64,000 bases of DNA from Streptomyces xylophagus (GCF_000716435.1 NZ_JNWO01000007.1:868001-932000); one strand, 5' to 3'; shown: positions 9,379-19,257, counted from the first letter of the stretch. Numbers and translations: made by a program. The notes: generated from the letters alone by a model not told the origin.

Positions 9379-11000
9379 GCGAGGAACTTCCCGCAACGAA
9401 ACCGGCAGCGGCGCCGGATACCGGGGCACCGGAGACCGAGGCGCTCACCGTCGAGGAACTCACCGACGCCCTGGCCGCCCACTGGGACAACCCACTGCGT
9501 GACGAGCGCGACCGCCGGCTCCCCCGTATCGCGGGCCCGTCGGGGCTTGTCATCTTCGGGGTCACCGGTGACCTGTCCCGCAAGAAGCTGATGCCGGCCG
9601 TCTACGACCTGGCCAACCGGGGCATGCTGCCGCCGGGCTTCTCCCTCGTCGGGTTCGCCCGGCGGGACTGGGAGGACCAGGACTTCGCGCAGGTGGTGCA
9701 CGACTCGGTGCGGGAGCACTCCCGGACCGAGTTCCGCGAGGAGGTCTGGCAGCAGCTCGCCGAGGGCATGCGGTTCATCCCGGGCGACTTCGACGACGAC
9801 ACGGCGTTCAAGCAACTGCGCGCGGCGGTCGACGAGTTGGACTCCTCTCGGGGTACCAGCGGCAACTACGCGTTCTACCTCTCCGTACCGCCGAAGTTCT
9901 TCCCGAAGGTCGTCAAGCAGCTGAAGAAGCACGGCCTGGCGACGGCCGCCGAGGGGTCCTGGCGGCGTGCGGTCATCGAGAAGCCGTTCGGGCGCGACCT
10001 GAAGAGCGCGCGCGAGCTGAACAAGATCGTGCACGAGGTGTTCGACCCGGACCAGGTGTTCCGCATCGACCACTACCTCGGCAAGGAGACCGTCCAGAAC
10101 ATCCTGGCGCTGCGCTTCGCCAACCAGATGTACGAGCCCATCTGGAACCGGTCCTACGTCGACCACATCCAGATCACGATGGCCGAGGACATCGGCATCG
10201 GCGGGCGCGCCGGCTACTACGACGGCATCGGTTCGGCCCGTGACGTCATCCAGAACCACCTTCTTCAGCTGATGGCGCTGACCGCCATGGAGGAGCCGAT
10301 CGCCTTCGACGAGGAGGCGCTGCTCACCGAGAAGCTCAAGGTGCTCAAGTCGGTGCGGCTGCCGAAGGAGTTGGGCGAGCACACGGTGTTCGGGCAGTAC
10401 GCGGAGGGCTGGCAGGGCGGCGAGAAGGTCGTCGGCTACCTCCAGGAGGACGGTATCGACCCGCAGTCGAAGACCGACACCTACGCGGCCGTCAAGTTGG
10501 AGGTGGACAACCGCCGTTGGGCGGGCATCCCCTTCTACCTGCGCACCGGCAAGCGGCTCGGACGGCGCGTCACGGAGATCGCGGTCGTCTTCAAGCGGGC
10601 CCCGCACTCCCCCTTCGACTCCAGCGCCACCGAGGAGCTGGGCCAGAACGCGATCGTCATCCGCGTCCAGCCCGACGAGGGCATGACGGTCCGGTTCGGC
10701 TCGAAGGTGCCGGGCACCTCGATGGAGATCCGGGACGTGTCCATGGACTTCGCCTACGGCGAGTCGTTCACGGAGTCGAGCCCGGAGGCGTACGAGCGGC
10801 TCATCCTGGATGTGCTGCTCGGCGACGCCAACCTGTTCCCGCGCCACCAGGAAGTGGAAGAGTCCTGGAAGATCCTCGACCCGATCGAGGAGTACTGGGC
10901 GCAGAACGGCAAGCCCGCGCAGTACTCCTCGGGCAGTTGGGGGCCCCAGGAGGCGGACGAGATGCTCGCACGAGACGGACGGAGCTGGCGCAGGCCATGA
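9375..11000 (+). CDS. zwf: Glucose-6-phosphate 1-dehydrogenase
   Basis: This enzyme oxidises glucose-6-phosphate to 6-phosphogluconolactone with NADP+ or NAD+. The 541-residue chain has an N-terminal extension of about 50 residues before the coenzyme motif [14 protein letters not shown]. It also shows [15 protein letters not shown] and the active-site signature RIDHYLGKE with the substrate-binding Lys and catalytic His. It overlaps tal and opcA by 4 nt each, the usual zwf-opcA pairing in actinobacteria. Confidence 0.97.
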   Translation: MSEELPATKPAAAPDTGAPETEALTVEELTDALAAHWDNPLRDERDRRLPRIAGPSGLVIFGVTGDLSRKKLMPAVYDLANRGMLPPGFSLVGFARRDWEDQDFAQVVHDSVREHSRTEFREEVWQQLAEGMRFIPGDFDDDTAFKQLRAAVDELDSSRGTSGNYAFYLSVPPKFFPKVVKQLKKHGLATAAEGSWRRAVIEKPFGRDLKSARELNKIVHEVFDPDQVFRIDHYLGKETVQNILALRFANQMYEPIWNRSYVDHIQITMAEDIGIGGRAGYYDGIGSARDVIQNHLLQLMALTAMEEPIAFDEEALLTEKLKVLKSVRLPKELGEHTVFGQYAEGWQGGEKVVGYLQEDGIDPQSKTDTYAAVKLEVDNRRWAGIPFYLRTGKRLGRRVTEIAVVFKRAPHSPFDSSATEELGQNAIVIRVQPDEGMTVRFGSKVPGTSMEIRDVSMDFAYGESFTESSPEAYERLILDVLLGDANLFPRHQEVEESWKILDPIEEYWAQNGKPAQYSSGSWGPQEADEMLARDGRSWRRP

Positions 11001-11932
11001 AGATCGACCTGAGCGACACCACGGCAAGCAAGATCAACAAGGCGCTGGTGCAGGGTCGCCGCGACATCGGCACCCCTGCCGTGGGCATGGTCCTGACGAT
11101 GGTCATCGTCACGGACGAGGAGAACGCCTACGACTCGATCAAGGCGGCCGAGGAGGCCTCGCACGAGCACCCCTCGCGCACCCTGGTCGTCATCAAGCGG
11201 CACGCCCGCACCCCGCGCGACCGCACGAACTCGCACCTCGACGCCGAGGTCCGGGTGGGCGCCGACGCGGGCACCGGCGAGACGGTCGTGCTGCGGACCT
11301 ACGGCGAGGTGTCCGACCACGCCGACTCCGTGGTGCTGCCGCTGCTGCTGCCCGACGCGCCGGTCGTCGTGTGGTGGCCGGCGGAGGCGCCCGAGGTCCC
11401 GGCGAAGGACCCGCTGGGCGCCCTCGCACAGCGCCGGATCACCGACCTGTACGCGGCGGTGAACCCCCTGGAGGCGCTGGACGCCCGCGCCCGTGCCTAC
11501 GCGCCCGGCGACACCGACCTCGCCTGGACCCGGCTGACCCCGTGGCGCTCGATGCTGGCGGCGGCCCTCGACCAGGCCAAGTCCAAGATCACCTCGGGTG
11601 CCGTGGAGGCTGAGGCCGACAACCCGGCCGCAGAGCTGCTGGCGCGCTGGCTGGAGGCCAGGCTGAAGGTGAAGATCGACCGCGTGGTCACCGCCGGACC
11701 GGTCGTCACCGCCGTACGCCTGGGTACCGCCGCCGGCGAGGTCGTCATCGACCGCCCCGACGGGCCGCTGGCCACGTTGTCCCTGCCCGGGCAGCCCTCC
11801 CGCACCCTCGCGCTGAAGGTCCGCACCACCTCCGAACTCATCGCCGAGGAGCTGCGGCGCCTCGACGCCGACGAGATGTACGCCATCGCCCTGCGGGCCG
11901 AGGGCACCAAGGAGACCCCCTCTCATGTCTGA
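10997..11932 (+). CDS. opcA: Glucose-6-phosphate dehydrogenase assembly protein OpcA
   Basis: The 311-residue protein matches OpcA of actinobacteria and cyanobacteria, which activates or assembles the Zwf enzyme. Recognisable segments are [18 protein letters not shown] near the start and [10 protein letters not shown] in the middle. It has no catalytic motif of its own. The ATG overlaps the zwf stop by 4 nt, and its own end overlaps the pgi start by 8 nt. Confidence 0.94.
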   Translation: MKIDLSDTTASKINKALVQGRRDIGTPAVGMVLTMVIVTDEENAYDSIKAAEEASHEHPSRTLVVIKRHARTPRDRTNSHLDAEVRVGADAGTGETVVLRTYGEVSDHADSVVLPLLLPDAPVVVWWPAEAPEVPAKDPLGALAQRRITDLYAAVNPLEALDARARAYAPGDTDLAWTRLTPWRSMLAAALDQAKSKITSGAVEAEADNPAAELLARWLEARLKVKIDRVVTAGPVVTAVRLGTAAGEVVIDRPDGPLATLSLPGQPSRTLALKVRTTSELIAEELRRLDADEMYAIALRAEGTKETPSHV

Positions 11933-13418
11933 CTCCCCCAAGCTCACCCGGCGACCGGAGTGGGCCGCGCTGGAGGACCACCGCGCGGACGCGCTGCTGC
12001 ACCCGCAGCTGCGTGAGCTGTTCGCGGCGGACCCGGAGCGTGCGGAGCGGTACGTCGTACGCGTCGGCGATCTGCGCATCGACTACTCCAAGCACCTGAT
12101 CACGGACGAGACCCTCGCCCTGCTCCAGGAACTGGCCACCGCCACCGGTGTGTTCGGGCTGCGGGACGCCATGTTCCGCGGCGAGAAGATCAACGTCACC
12201 GAGGACCGCGCGGTCCTGCACACCGCGCTGCGCGCCCCGCGCGACGCGGTGATCGAGGTCGACGGCGAGAACGTCGTGCCCCAAGTGCACGCCGTGCTCG
12301 ACAAGATGGCCGGCTTCGCCGAGCGCGTCCGCTCCGGCGAGTGGACCGGATACACGGGCCGTCGTATCCGCAATGTCGTCAACATCGGCATCGGCGGCTC
12401 GGACCTCGGTCCGGCGATGGCGTACGAGGCGCTCCGCGCGTTCACCGACCGCTCGTTGACGGTCCGGTTCGTGTCGAACGTGGACGGCGCCGACCTGCAC
12501 GAGGCCACCCGTGACCTCGACCCGGCGGAGACGCTGTTCATCGTCGCGTCCAAGACGTTCACCACGATCGAGACGATCACCAACGCGACGTCCGCCCGGA
12601 CATGGCTCCTTGAGGGTCTCGGCGGTGACGACAAGGCCGTCGCGAAGCACTTCGTGGCGCTGTCGACGAACGCAGGGAAGGTGTCGGACTTCGGTATCGA
12701 CACGGACAACATGTTCGAGTTCTGGGACTGGGTCGGCGGCCGTTACTCCTACGACTCGGCGATCGGTCTCTCCCACTACCTCTCCAAGTTCACCGCCTAC
12801 TTGCAGCAGCTGGACATGGAGTCCAACGGCAAGTCGGTGGACCGGGACGGGAATCCGGTGGAGTGGCAGACCGGGCCGGTGGTGTGGGGCACGCCCGGCA
12901 CGAACGGGCAGCACGCCTACTACCAACTCATCCACCAGGGCACGAAGTTGATCCCGGCGGACTTCATCGGCTTCGTCAACCCGGTGGCAGAGCTGAGCGA
13001 CGGGCTCAAGAAGCAGCACGACCTGCTGATGGCCAACTTCTTCGCCCAGACACAGGCGTTGGCCTTCGGCAAGACTCCGGACGAGGTGCGCGCCGAAGGG
13101 GTGCCCGAGGAGCTGGTGCCGCACAAGACGTTCAAGGGCAACCACCCCACGACGACCGTCCTCGCGAGCGAGCTGACGCCGTCCGTCCTCGGCCAGTTGA
13201 TCGCCCTCTACGAGCACAAGGTGTTCGTACAGGGCGCGATCTGGAACATCGACTCCTTCGACCAGTGGGGCGTCGAGCTGGGCAAGGTCCTCGCCAAGCG
13301 CGTCGAACCCGCCCTGACCGAGGGCGCCGACGTGCCCGCGGCAACATGCGCGAGCGCATCCGCCGCGCGGGCCACACCGTCATCGGCTACGACCGCAACC
13401 CCGAGGTCTCCGACGTGA
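11925..13418 (+). CDS. pgi: Glucose-6-phosphate isomerase, with an internal deletion and a replaced C-terminus
   Basis: The start (ATG after AAGGAGA) and most of the sequence are those of Pgi: [31 protein letters not shown], signature 1 [12 protein letters not shown] and signature 2 [10 protein letters not shown]. Two parts are missing compared with the usual 550 residues. After GLS (12773) the protein jumps directly to [10 protein letters not shown], omitting about 60 residues present in E. coli Pgi. After DVP (about 13338) the normal final 20 residues are replaced by 26 residues read from out-of-frame gnd sequence. The active-site Glu of the WGEPGTNGQH motif is Thr here, which may be lineage-typical. 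The protein is probably inactive as written, unless the losses are assembly errors. Confidence 0.85.
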   Translation: MSDSPKLTRRPEWAALEDHRADALLHPQLRELFAADPERAERYVVRVGDLRIDYSKHLITDETLALLQELATATGVFGLRDAMFRGEKINVTEDRAVLHTALRAPRDAVIEVDGENVVPQVHAVLDKMAGFAERVRSGEWTGYTGRRIRNVVNIGIGGSDLGPAMAYEALRAFTDRSLTVRFVSNVDGADLHEATRDLDPAETLFIVASKTFTTIETITNATSARTWLLEGLGGDDKAVAKHFVALSTNAGKVSDFGIDTDNMFEFWDWVGGRYSYDSAIGLSHYLSKFTAYLQQLDMESNGKSVDRDGNPVEWQTGPVVWGTPGTNGQHAYYQLIHQGTKLIPADFIGFVNPVAELSDGLKKQHDLLMANFFAQTQALAFGKTPDEVRAEGVPEELVPHKTFKGNHPTTTVLASELTPSVLGQLIALYEHKVFVQGAIWNIDSFDQWGVELGKVLAKRVEPALTEGADVPAATCASASAARATPSSATTATPRSPT

Positions 13419-14182
13419 GCGACCTGGCCGAACTGGTCGAGAAGCTCGAAGCCCCGCGCACGGTCTGGGTGATGGTCCCGGCCGGTGCCCCGACCCAGTC
13501 GGTCGTCGACGAGCTGGGCGAGCTGCTCCAGCCCGGCGACGTCATCGTGGACGGCGGCAACTCCCGCTGGACGGACGACGAGAAGCACGCCGAGGAGCTG
13601 GGTGCCAAGGGCATCGGCTTCGTCGACGCGGGCGTCTCGGGTGGCGTGTGGGGCCTGAAGAACGGCTACGCGCTGATGGTCGGCGGCGACGCCGAGCACA
13701 TCGCCCAGGTGCAGCCGATCTTCGACGCGCTCAAGCCCGAGGGCGAGTTCGGCTTCGTGCACGCCGGCAAGGTGGGCGCCGGGCACTTCTCGAAGATGGT
13801 CCACAACGGTATCGAGTACGCCATGATGCAGGCGTACGCCGAGGGCTGGGAGCTGCTCGAGAAGGTCCACTCCGTCACGGACGTGCGGGAGGTGTTCCGC
13901 TCCTGGCAGGAGGGCACCGTCATCCGCTCCTGGCTGCTCGACCTCGCCGTCAACGCCCTTGACAGCGATGAGCACTTGGACAAGCTGCGCGGTTTCGCGG
14001 AGGACTCCGGCGAGGGCCGGTGGACCGTCGAGGCGGCCATCGACAACGCCGTGCCGCTGCCCGCGATCACGGCCTCCCTGTTCGCGCGGTTCGCGTCGCG
14101 TCAGGACGACTCGCCGCAGATGAAGATGATCTCCGCGCTGCGCAACCAGTTCGGCGGCCACGCCGTCGAGTCCAAGGAGTAG
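13346..14182 (+). CDS. gnd: 6-phosphogluconate dehydrogenase (decarboxylating, short form), 5'-truncated
   Basis: The frame reads as Gnd from [20 protein letters not shown] onward, including the substrate motif [12 protein letters not shown], the active-site lysine region [20 protein letters not shown] and a normal C-terminus. The first 13 or so residues, which should carry the coenzyme glycine motif (GLGKMGG type), are absent because the gene is joined directly to the truncated pgi. The first in-frame ATG is at 13346, giving 278 residues against about 290, with no ribosome site. The enzyme would lack its nucleotide-binding loop. Confidence 0.85.
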   Translation: MRERIRRAGHTVIGYDRNPEVSDVSDLAELVEKLEAPRTVWVMVPAGAPTQSVVDELGELLQPGDVIVDGGNSRWTDDEKHAEELGAKGIGFVDAGVSGGVWGLKNGYALMVGGDAEHIAQVQPIFDALKPEGEFGFVHAGKVGAGHFSKMVHNGIEYAMMQAYAEGWELLEKVHSVTDVREVFRSWQEGTVIRSWLLDLAVNALDSDEHLDKLRGFAEDSGEGRWTVEAAIDNAVPLPAITASLFARFASRQDDSPQMKMISALRNQFGGHAVESKE

Positions 14183-14188
14183 TGCGCC

Positions 14189-14776
14189 GTGGGGGATCTC
14201 TTTCTGGTCCGCCACGGTGAGACGGAGTGGAGCGTGTCGGGCCAGCACACCAGCTGGACCGACCTGCCCCTCACCCAGCACGGCGAGGAACAGGCCAAGT
14301 CCCTCGCCCCGCTCCTCTCAAGCCGGACCTTCGCGCTCGCACTGACCAGCCCGCTCGGCCGCGCGATACGCACCGCCGCACTCGCGGGCATCACCGGGGC
14401 CGTACCCGACCCCGATCTGCACGAGTGGGACTACGGCGCCTACGAGGGCGTCACCACCGTCGACATCCACCGCACCCGCCCCGACTGGTTCCTGTGGACC
14501 GACGGCGTGCCGCCGGGTCCCGCCGGACACCCCGGCGAGTCCCCGGACGAGATCGGTGCCCGCGCCGACCGGGTCCTGAAGCGGGTGGACACCGCGCTCG
14601 GGGACGGTGACGTGGTCCTCGTGGCGCACGCCCACTTCCTGCGCGTCCTCACGGCACGCCGGCTGGGCCTGTCGGCGGCGGACGGACGGCTGTTCCAGCT
14701 GGCGACCGGCACGGTCAGCCGCCTGTCCACCGAGCACGACCGCCCGGTGATCGCGGAGTGGAACACCCGGCCGTAG
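14189..14776 (+). CDS. Histidine phosphatase family protein (phosphoglycerate mutase-like)
   Basis: The 195-residue protein has the phosphohistidine motif LVRHGETEW at the start and the second catalytic histidine in VVLVAHAHFLRV. This is the branch-1 histidine phosphatase fold, whose members act on sugar phosphates or small phosphomonoesters; the substrate cannot be told from sequence. The GTG at 14189 follows AAGGAG in the end of gnd by 9 nt. It is the last gene of the pentose-phosphate operon and is followed by a hairpin terminator. Confidence 0.88.
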   Translation: MGDLFLVRHGETEWSVSGQHTSWTDLPLTQHGEEQAKSLAPLLSSRTFALALTSPLGRAIRTAALAGITGAVPDPDLHEWDYGAYEGVTTVDIHRTRPDWFLWTDGVPPGPAGHPGESPDEIGARADRVLKRVDTALGDGDVVLVAHAHFLRVLTARRLGLSAADGRLFQLATGTVSRLSTEHDRPVIAEWNTRP

Positions 14777-14792
14777 CGACGGCACAACTCCC

Positions 14793-14828
14793 CGGCCCGG
14801 ACCACGCGTTGACGCGCGGTCCGGGCCG
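14793..14828 (+). terminator. Hairpin terminator after the pentose-phosphate operon
   Basis: An 11-bp perfect stem (CGGCCCGGACC with GGTCCGGGCCG) encloses a 14-nt loop, 17 nt after the histidine phosphatase stop. There is no T-run, as is common in Streptomyces. Confidence 0.75.
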
Positions 14829-14876
14829 CGGTCGTCCCCTGTGCCCGTGGCGTCCACGCGGCTAGAGTCCCGCTTG

Positions 14877-16340
14877 ATGGAGATCAACGATCTGACACCG
14901 GCCGAGGAACAGGTGTGGCGGGCCTTCCCGTTGGGCGAGTCCGTGGACTTCCGTGCGGCGGAGGACGAGGACGTGGCCCTCGGTGCCGACTGGGGGCCCG
15001 AACGGACCGTCCGCGCCGAGGTGTTGAGGGCACTGCTGCTCAACGGACCGCAGGAGGCGGGCGAGATACCCTCCCTGAGCCTGGCGGGCGCCCGGATCAC
15101 CGGCATGCTCGACCTCCAGTACGCGACGATCGACCACCCGGTCCGGCTGCGGTACTGCCACTTCGACGAGGCGCCCCGCTGCTACGCGGCCCGGCTGCGC
15201 GAACTCAACCTCGGCGACTCCGTCCTGCCCGGGCTCACCGCCCACTCGATGCGGGTGGACGGCGTGCTGCGGCTGACCCGGGCCCGGTTCCGCGGAGTGG
15301 TACGGCTCGCCGGGGTCAAGATCGCCGGAAGCCTGTACCTGGAGGGCTCGGAGATCATCGCTCCGGACGCCGAGGAGCCCGTACTCCAGCTCAACCAGGC
15401 GGCCGTCGGCGACGATCTCCGCGCGACCGGACTGCGCACCCAGGGTCAGATACGGCTCAGCGGCTTGACTGTCGCCGGGTCGCTCACCTTCAACACGGCG
15501 CACCTCTCCAACCCCGGGGGCTCCGCCCTCGACGCCGAAGTACTCGTGGTGGAGGGCAACATCCTGTTCCGGCAGGCCCTGGTGGAGGGCTGGATCGGGC
15601 TGCGCGGCGCCCGGATCGCGGGCCGGCTGGACCTGTCGTACTCCACCCTGTCCAACCCGGGCGACTCCGTGCTGCTGGCGAGCAGTTCCACCATGGGGGA
15701 GCTCTGGCTGCGCGAGAGCCCGCCCATCAAGGGCGCTGTCGTGCTGCACAGTGCGCAGGTCGACGTCCTGTGGCTGGAGCCGGCGGTACTGCCGGACAAG
15801 GTCTTCCTCACCAGCTTCACCTACGCCTCGCTCCTCCCCCACGAGCCCGCCGAGCGCCGGCTGACCATGGTGGAACGCGACGGCGCGGGCTATGTCCCGC
15901 ACGCCTACGAGGAGTTGGCCGCCGCCTACCGCCGGATCGGCGACGACAGCGCCGCCCGCCGCGTCCAACTCGCCAAGCAGCGCCGCCTGCGCGGCACCCA
16001 ACCCTGGTACGGCCGCATGTGGGGCTACGCCCAGGACGTCACCGTCGGCTACGGCTTCCGTCCCCTCCGTGCCGCCGTTTGGCTGCTGTCCCTGCTCGCC
16101 GTCGGCTCCCTCGCCTACGGCCTGCACCACCCCCACGCCCTCAAGGCGTCCGAGGCCCCGCACTTCAACCCGTTCTTCTACACGCTCGACCTGCTGCTCC
16201 CGGTGATCTCCTTCGGCCAGGAGGAGGCGTTCGCGCCGGACGGCTGGTACCAGTACCTCTCCTACGCCCTGATCATCACGGGCTGGATCCTGGCCACGAC
16301 CGTCATCACCGGCGTGAGCAGGACCGTCAGCCGCCAGTGA
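14877..16340 (+). CDS. Membrane protein with beta-helix-like repeats and C-terminal transmembrane segments
   Basis: The 487-residue protein has a large soluble part (about residues 45-300) built of short repeats with the pattern G-x-L-x-L-x-x-A/S (for example ARITGMLDLQYATI, VRLAGVKIAGSLYLEGSEI), which suggests a right-handed beta-helix or pentapeptide-like solenoid. Two strongly hydrophobic segments follow near the C-terminus. Homologues in Streptomyces are often called oxidoreductase, but I see no cofactor motif. ATG 14877 was chosen over the upstream GTGs because a -10-like TAGAGT ends 9 nt before it, consistent with a leaderless message. The 3' end overlaps the convergent gene by 14 nt. 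Confidence 0.75.
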   Translation: MEINDLTPAEEQVWRAFPLGESVDFRAAEDEDVALGADWGPERTVRAEVLRALLLNGPQEAGEIPSLSLAGARITGMLDLQYATIDHPVRLRYCHFDEAPRCYAARLRELNLGDSVLPGLTAHSMRVDGVLRLTRARFRGVVRLAGVKIAGSLYLEGSEIIAPDAEEPVLQLNQAAVGDDLRATGLRTQGQIRLSGLTVAGSLTFNTAHLSNPGGSALDAEVLVVEGNILFRQALVEGWIGLRGARIAGRLDLSYSTLSNPGDSVLLASSSTMGELWLRESPPIKGAVVLHSAQVDVLWLEPAVLPDKVFLTSFTYASLLPHEPAERRLTMVERDGAGYVPHAYEELAAAYRRIGDDSAARRVQLAKQRRLRGTQPWYGRMWGYAQDVTVGYGFRPLRAAVWLLSLLAVGSLAYGLHHPHALKASEAPHFNPFFYTLDLLLPVISFGQEEAFAPDGWYQYLSYALIITGWILATTVITGVSRTVSRQ

Positions 16341-18126
16341 GGGCCTTCGCCGTGTGCTGGACGGCCAGCCGCACCGGCGCGTTCTGGGCGCCGTAACCGC
16401 GGTAGTCGCCGTCGCGCTGGACCAGTTCGAAGAAGACCCGCCCGACCGTCCGCGTGTAGCAGTGCCGGAACTCGCCGCCCGCGTCCCGGTCGTAGAGGAT
16501 GCCGAGGTCCTGGTACGTCTCCAACTCGCCCTCGGTGAAGGCGAATCGGGCCGCGAGGTCGTCGTAGTAGTTCGCGGGCATCCGCAGCAGTCGGCCGCCG
16601 GAGTCACGGAAGCGGCGGGCGGCCGTGACCACGTCCTCGGTGGCGAGGGCGATGTGCTGGGCGGGGGCGCCGTCCTCGGTCGGGGCCGCGCCGACGCTCA
16701 GGGCGATACGGACGCTGCCGTCGGGGGTGGTGACGGCGCGGCTGCGCAGCAGGCCGTAGGGGTCGGCGACGTCGACGCTCTCCTGCGCGTGGAGCCCAAG
16801 GACGCTGCGATGGAAGAGAGTTGCCTCGTCGAAGTGGTGCCAGGGCTGGGTGAGGGCGAGGTGGTCAATGCGCCGGACGCCTGTCCCGGCGGGCAGTTGA
16901 CCGGTGGTGTCGGTGAAGTCAGCGCGCCAGCCGGGGAGTTCGGGGGTGTCCTTCGAGCAGAAGAAGAGTTCGGTGCCGTCCGGTGCCGCCACGGCTTCGA
17001 GTGGGGCGTCCTCGGGGGCGCGGCGGCGGGGCAGGACGGGTGCGAGGAGGGCCTCGGCACGGCGGGCGGCGCCCTCCGGGTCGGGTGACTCCAGGCCGAT
17101 CGCCGCGAGGGCGGTGCCGTCCCGGCGTACGGCGGGGCCGGTGTTGACCAGGACGCGGGCCTCGCCCTGCTGCCACAGGTCAACGGGTTTGCTGCGGTGA
17201 CGGGCGGTGCGCGCGAAGCCCAGGGCGCCGAGCAGTGCCGTGACCGGTTCCGCGTCGGACGTGACGAGTTCGGCGAAGGCGATGCCCGTGGGGACGACGG
17301 GAGCGGGGAGCCGCGCCACACCGACCGTCTCCTGGAGGACCAGCAGCGAGCGGTGGGCGTCGACCGCCGTGGGGCCCGCCTCCGCCTGCCGGAACACGTC
17401 GTTGAAGATCTCCAGCGAGAGCGGGCCGTCGTAGCCCGCGCTCAGCACGTGCCGTACGAGTCCGGCGACGTCGAAGCCGCCCTGGCCGGGGAAGCAGCGG
17501 TAGTGGCGGCTCCACTGGAGGACGTCCATCGCGAGCAGCGGGGCGTCGGCGAGCTGGAGGAAGAAAATCTTCTCGCCGGGGATCTCCTCGATGCCCTTGG
17601 GGTCCGAGCCCCGGGACAGGATGTGGAAGCTGTCCAGGCAGGTGCCGAGTGCCGGGTGGTCGGCCGTCTCGACGATGCGCCAGGCGTGGTCGTACGTGCT
17701 GACGTGCCGTCCCCAGGCAAGCGCCTCGTAGGCGACGCGGACGCCGAACTCCTGGGCGAGGTCGGCCAGTTGGCTCAGCTGGGCGGCGGCGAGCGCGTCG
17801 TCGTCCTCGGCGAGGGGGGAGACGCTTGAGCAGACGAGGACGGTGTCGGTGCCGAGCCTGCGCATCAGCTCGAACTTGTGCCGGGCACGGCGCAGGTTGC
17901 GGGCGAACTCGGCCTCGGGCACCGCCTCGATGTCCCGCATGGGTTGATAGAGGTCGATCGACAGGCCGAGGTCGGCGCAGCGGGCGCGGATCTCCTCCGG
18001 GGTGAGGGGGCTGGCGAGGAGGTCGTTCTCGAAGATCTCGACGCCGTCGAAGCCGGCCCGGGAGGCGGCCGTGAGTTTCTCGGTGAGGGAGCCGCTGAGG
18101 GAGACGGTGGCGATGGACGTACGCAT
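16327..18126 (-). CDS. 3-dehydroshikimate dehydratase (sugar isomerase-like plus HPPD-like domains)
   Basis: The 599-residue protein has an N-terminal TIM-barrel of the xylose-isomerase-like family with metal ligands Glu134, Asp165, Gln191 and Glu239 (AYEALAW, CLDSFH, FLQLADA, LSLEIFND). The C-terminal half resembles 4-hydroxyphenylpyruvate dioxygenase (VRRIDHLALT, AQHIALAT, FFELVQRDGDYRG). This is the two-domain QuiC/QsuB type that converts 3-dehydroshikimate to protocatechuate in quinate/shikimate degradation. ATG 18126 is preceded by GAGAGG. The gene follows a shikimate dehydrogenase gene on the same strand, separated by a 20-bp repeat array, and a permease and TetR gene lie beyond. Confidence 0.88.
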   Translation of the reverse strand: MRTSIATVSLSGSLTEKLTAASRAGFDGVEIFENDLLASPLTPEEIRARCADLGLSIDLYQPMRDIEAVPEAEFARNLRRARHKFELMRRLGTDTVLVCSSVSPLAEDDDALAAAQLSQLADLAQEFGVRVAYEALAWGRHVSTYDHAWRIVETADHPALGTCLDSFHILSRGSDPKGIEEIPGEKIFFLQLADAPLLAMDVLQWSRHYRCFPGQGGFDVAGLVRHVLSAGYDGPLSLEIFNDVFRQAEAGPTAVDAHRSLLVLQETVGVARLPAPVVPTGIAFAELVTSDAEPVTALLGALGFARTARHRSKPVDLWQQGEARVLVNTGPAVRRDGTALAAIGLESPDPEGAARRAEALLAPVLPRRRAPEDAPLEAVAAPDGTELFFCSKDTPELPGWRADFTDTTGQLPAGTGVRRIDHLALTQPWHHFDEATLFHRSVLGLHAQESVDVADPYGLLRSRAVTTPDGSVRIALSVGAAPTEDGAPAQHIALATEDVVTAARRFRDSGGRLLRMPANYYDDLAARFAFTEGELETYQDLGILYDRDAGGEFRHCYTRTVGRVFFELVQRDGDYRGYGAQNAPVRLAVQHTAKALTGG

Positions 18127-18133
18127 CGGGGTA

Positions 18134-18333
18134 CCTCTCAATTTCGCTGCGGGCAGGGCCGTTTCGGGGCGGGAACGGCCGATTCGGGGCGGGCACGGCC
18201 CTTTTGGCACGGGCCCGCCCATGTCGGCGCGGGTACGACCACTTCGGCGCGACCACAACTACTTCGGCGCGGGCAGGGCCATTTCGGCGCGGGCCCGCCC
18301 ATGCCGACGCGGGCACAACTACTTCGGCGCGGG
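18134..18333. repeat. Ten tandem copies of a degenerate 20-bp repeat
   Basis: Read on the minus strand, the 200 nt divide exactly into ten 20-nt units with consensus CCCGCGCCGAARTGGYCSTR. The copies at 18314-18333 and 18254-18273 are identical over all 20 nt. The units at 18294 and 18214 differ at two positions. The first unit includes the last codons and TAG stop of the upstream shikimate dehydrogenase gene, and the last unit ends just before the ribosome site of the dehydratase gene. There is no spacer between units, so it is not a CRISPR array. Confidence 0.9.
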
Positions 18334-19206
18334 CAACGCACCGGCGAGTTCCGCGATGTCGGCGAGCATCCGTGCGCTGTCGGGCTCGCGCCCCGTGAAG
18401 AGGCGGAACGCGTCGGCCGCCTGGAAGACCGCCATGCCGCCGCCGTCGAGGGTGGCGCAGCCCAACGCGCGGGCCAGGCTCACGAGTTGGGTCTCCAGGG
18501 GGCGGTAGACCACCTCGGCGACCCACAGCGAGGAGTCCAACAGGCGGGCGGGGAAGGGCAGTCCGGGGTGGGCGGCCATCCCGGTGGGGGTGGCGTGGAC
18601 GATGCCGTCGGCGTCGGCGAGCAGTCCGGGCAACAGGTCGGAGCCGGCGCCGGCCGCGCGGCCGGCGCCGAAGTGGCGGTTCAGGGAGTCGGCGAGGGCG
18701 GTGGCGCGTTCGGGCAGCGCGTCGACGACGGTGACGCGTTCGGCGCCGAGGGTGAGCGTGGCGTGCGCGACGGCCGCGCCCGCGCCGCCCGCGCCCAGCT
18801 GCACGACCCGTTCCATGGGCGCGTCGGGCAGTCCGCGCGCGAAGGAGGCGGCGAAGCCGGTGACGTCCGTGTTGTGGCCGATCGCGCGGCCGTCCGCCTC
18901 GAAGACGACGGTGTTGACCGCGCCGAGCGCCTCGGCCTGCGGGGCGAGCCCGTCCAGGTGCTCGATGACGAGCTGCTTGCACGGGTGGGTGATGTTGAGC
19001 CCGTCGTAGCCCAGGTCGCGGGCGGCGCGCACCAGACCGCCCACCGCCTCCGGGCCGACGCCGAGCACGTCGATGTCGATGAGCCGGTACAGGTAGCGCA
19101 GGCCCTGCCGGTCGGCCTCGCGTTCGTGCAGGGCGGGGCTGAGGGACGGGCCGATGCCGGAACCGATCAGTCCGACGAGATACGAGTCCTTGGAGACGTC
19201 GACCAC
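18319..19206 (-). CDS. Shikimate/quinate 5-dehydrogenase
   Basis: The 295-residue protein has the substrate-side motif GLNITHPCKQ with the catalytic lysine, GAVNTVVF, the nucleotide-binding GAGGAGAAVAHA and the C-terminal GGGMAVFQAADAF segment of the AroE family. The THPCKQ form and the catabolic neighbours suggest a quinate/shikimate dehydrogenase rather than the biosynthetic AroE. The GTG start has AGGAGG five nt upstream. A TetR-type operator lies 26 nt before the start and the TetR gene is divergent. Confidence 0.88.
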   Translation of the reverse strand: MVDVSKDSYLVGLIGSGIGPSLSPALHEREADRQGLRYLYRLIDIDVLGVGPEAVGGLVRAARDLGYDGLNITHPCKQLVIEHLDGLAPQAEALGAVNTVVFEADGRAIGHNTDVTGFAASFARGLPDAPMERVVQLGAGGAGAAVAHATLTLGAERVTVVDALPERATALADSLNRHFGAGRAAGAGSDLLPGLLADADGIVHATPTGMAAHPGLPFPARLLDSSLWVAEVVYRPLETQLVSLARALGCATLDGGGMAVFQAADAFRLFTGREPDSARMLADIAELAGALPAPK

Positions 19207-19231
19207 GTGGTCCTCCTGAGCTGAGCGGCTC

Positions 19232-19257
19232 GCTAATGTACGAACTAGTACGTTAGC
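19232..19257. promoter_or_regulatory. TetR-type operator between the shikimate dehydrogenase and TetR genes
   Basis: This 26-bp inverted repeat has arms GCTAA-T-GTAC and GTAC-G-TTAGC around the centre GAACTA. One position per arm does not pair. It sits just upstream of the shikimate dehydrogenase ribosome site and in front of the divergent TetR gene, so autoregulation and repression of the catabolic genes are likely. Confidence 0.8.

Noticed and set aside
12511..14182. Programmed frameshift joining pgi and gnd
   Set aside because: The junction lacks a slippery sequence, and residues are missing from both proteins. A frameshift cannot explain missing sequence; deletion or assembly loss does.
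15000..15820. Classical pentapeptide-repeat (A(D/N)LXX) protein
   Set aside because: The repeats are G-x-L-type with variable length and do not keep the A(D/N)LxX register, so only a general beta-helix-like description is safe.
18134..18333. CRISPR array
   Set aside because: The 20-nt units are contiguous without spacers and are degenerate; no cas genes are present.
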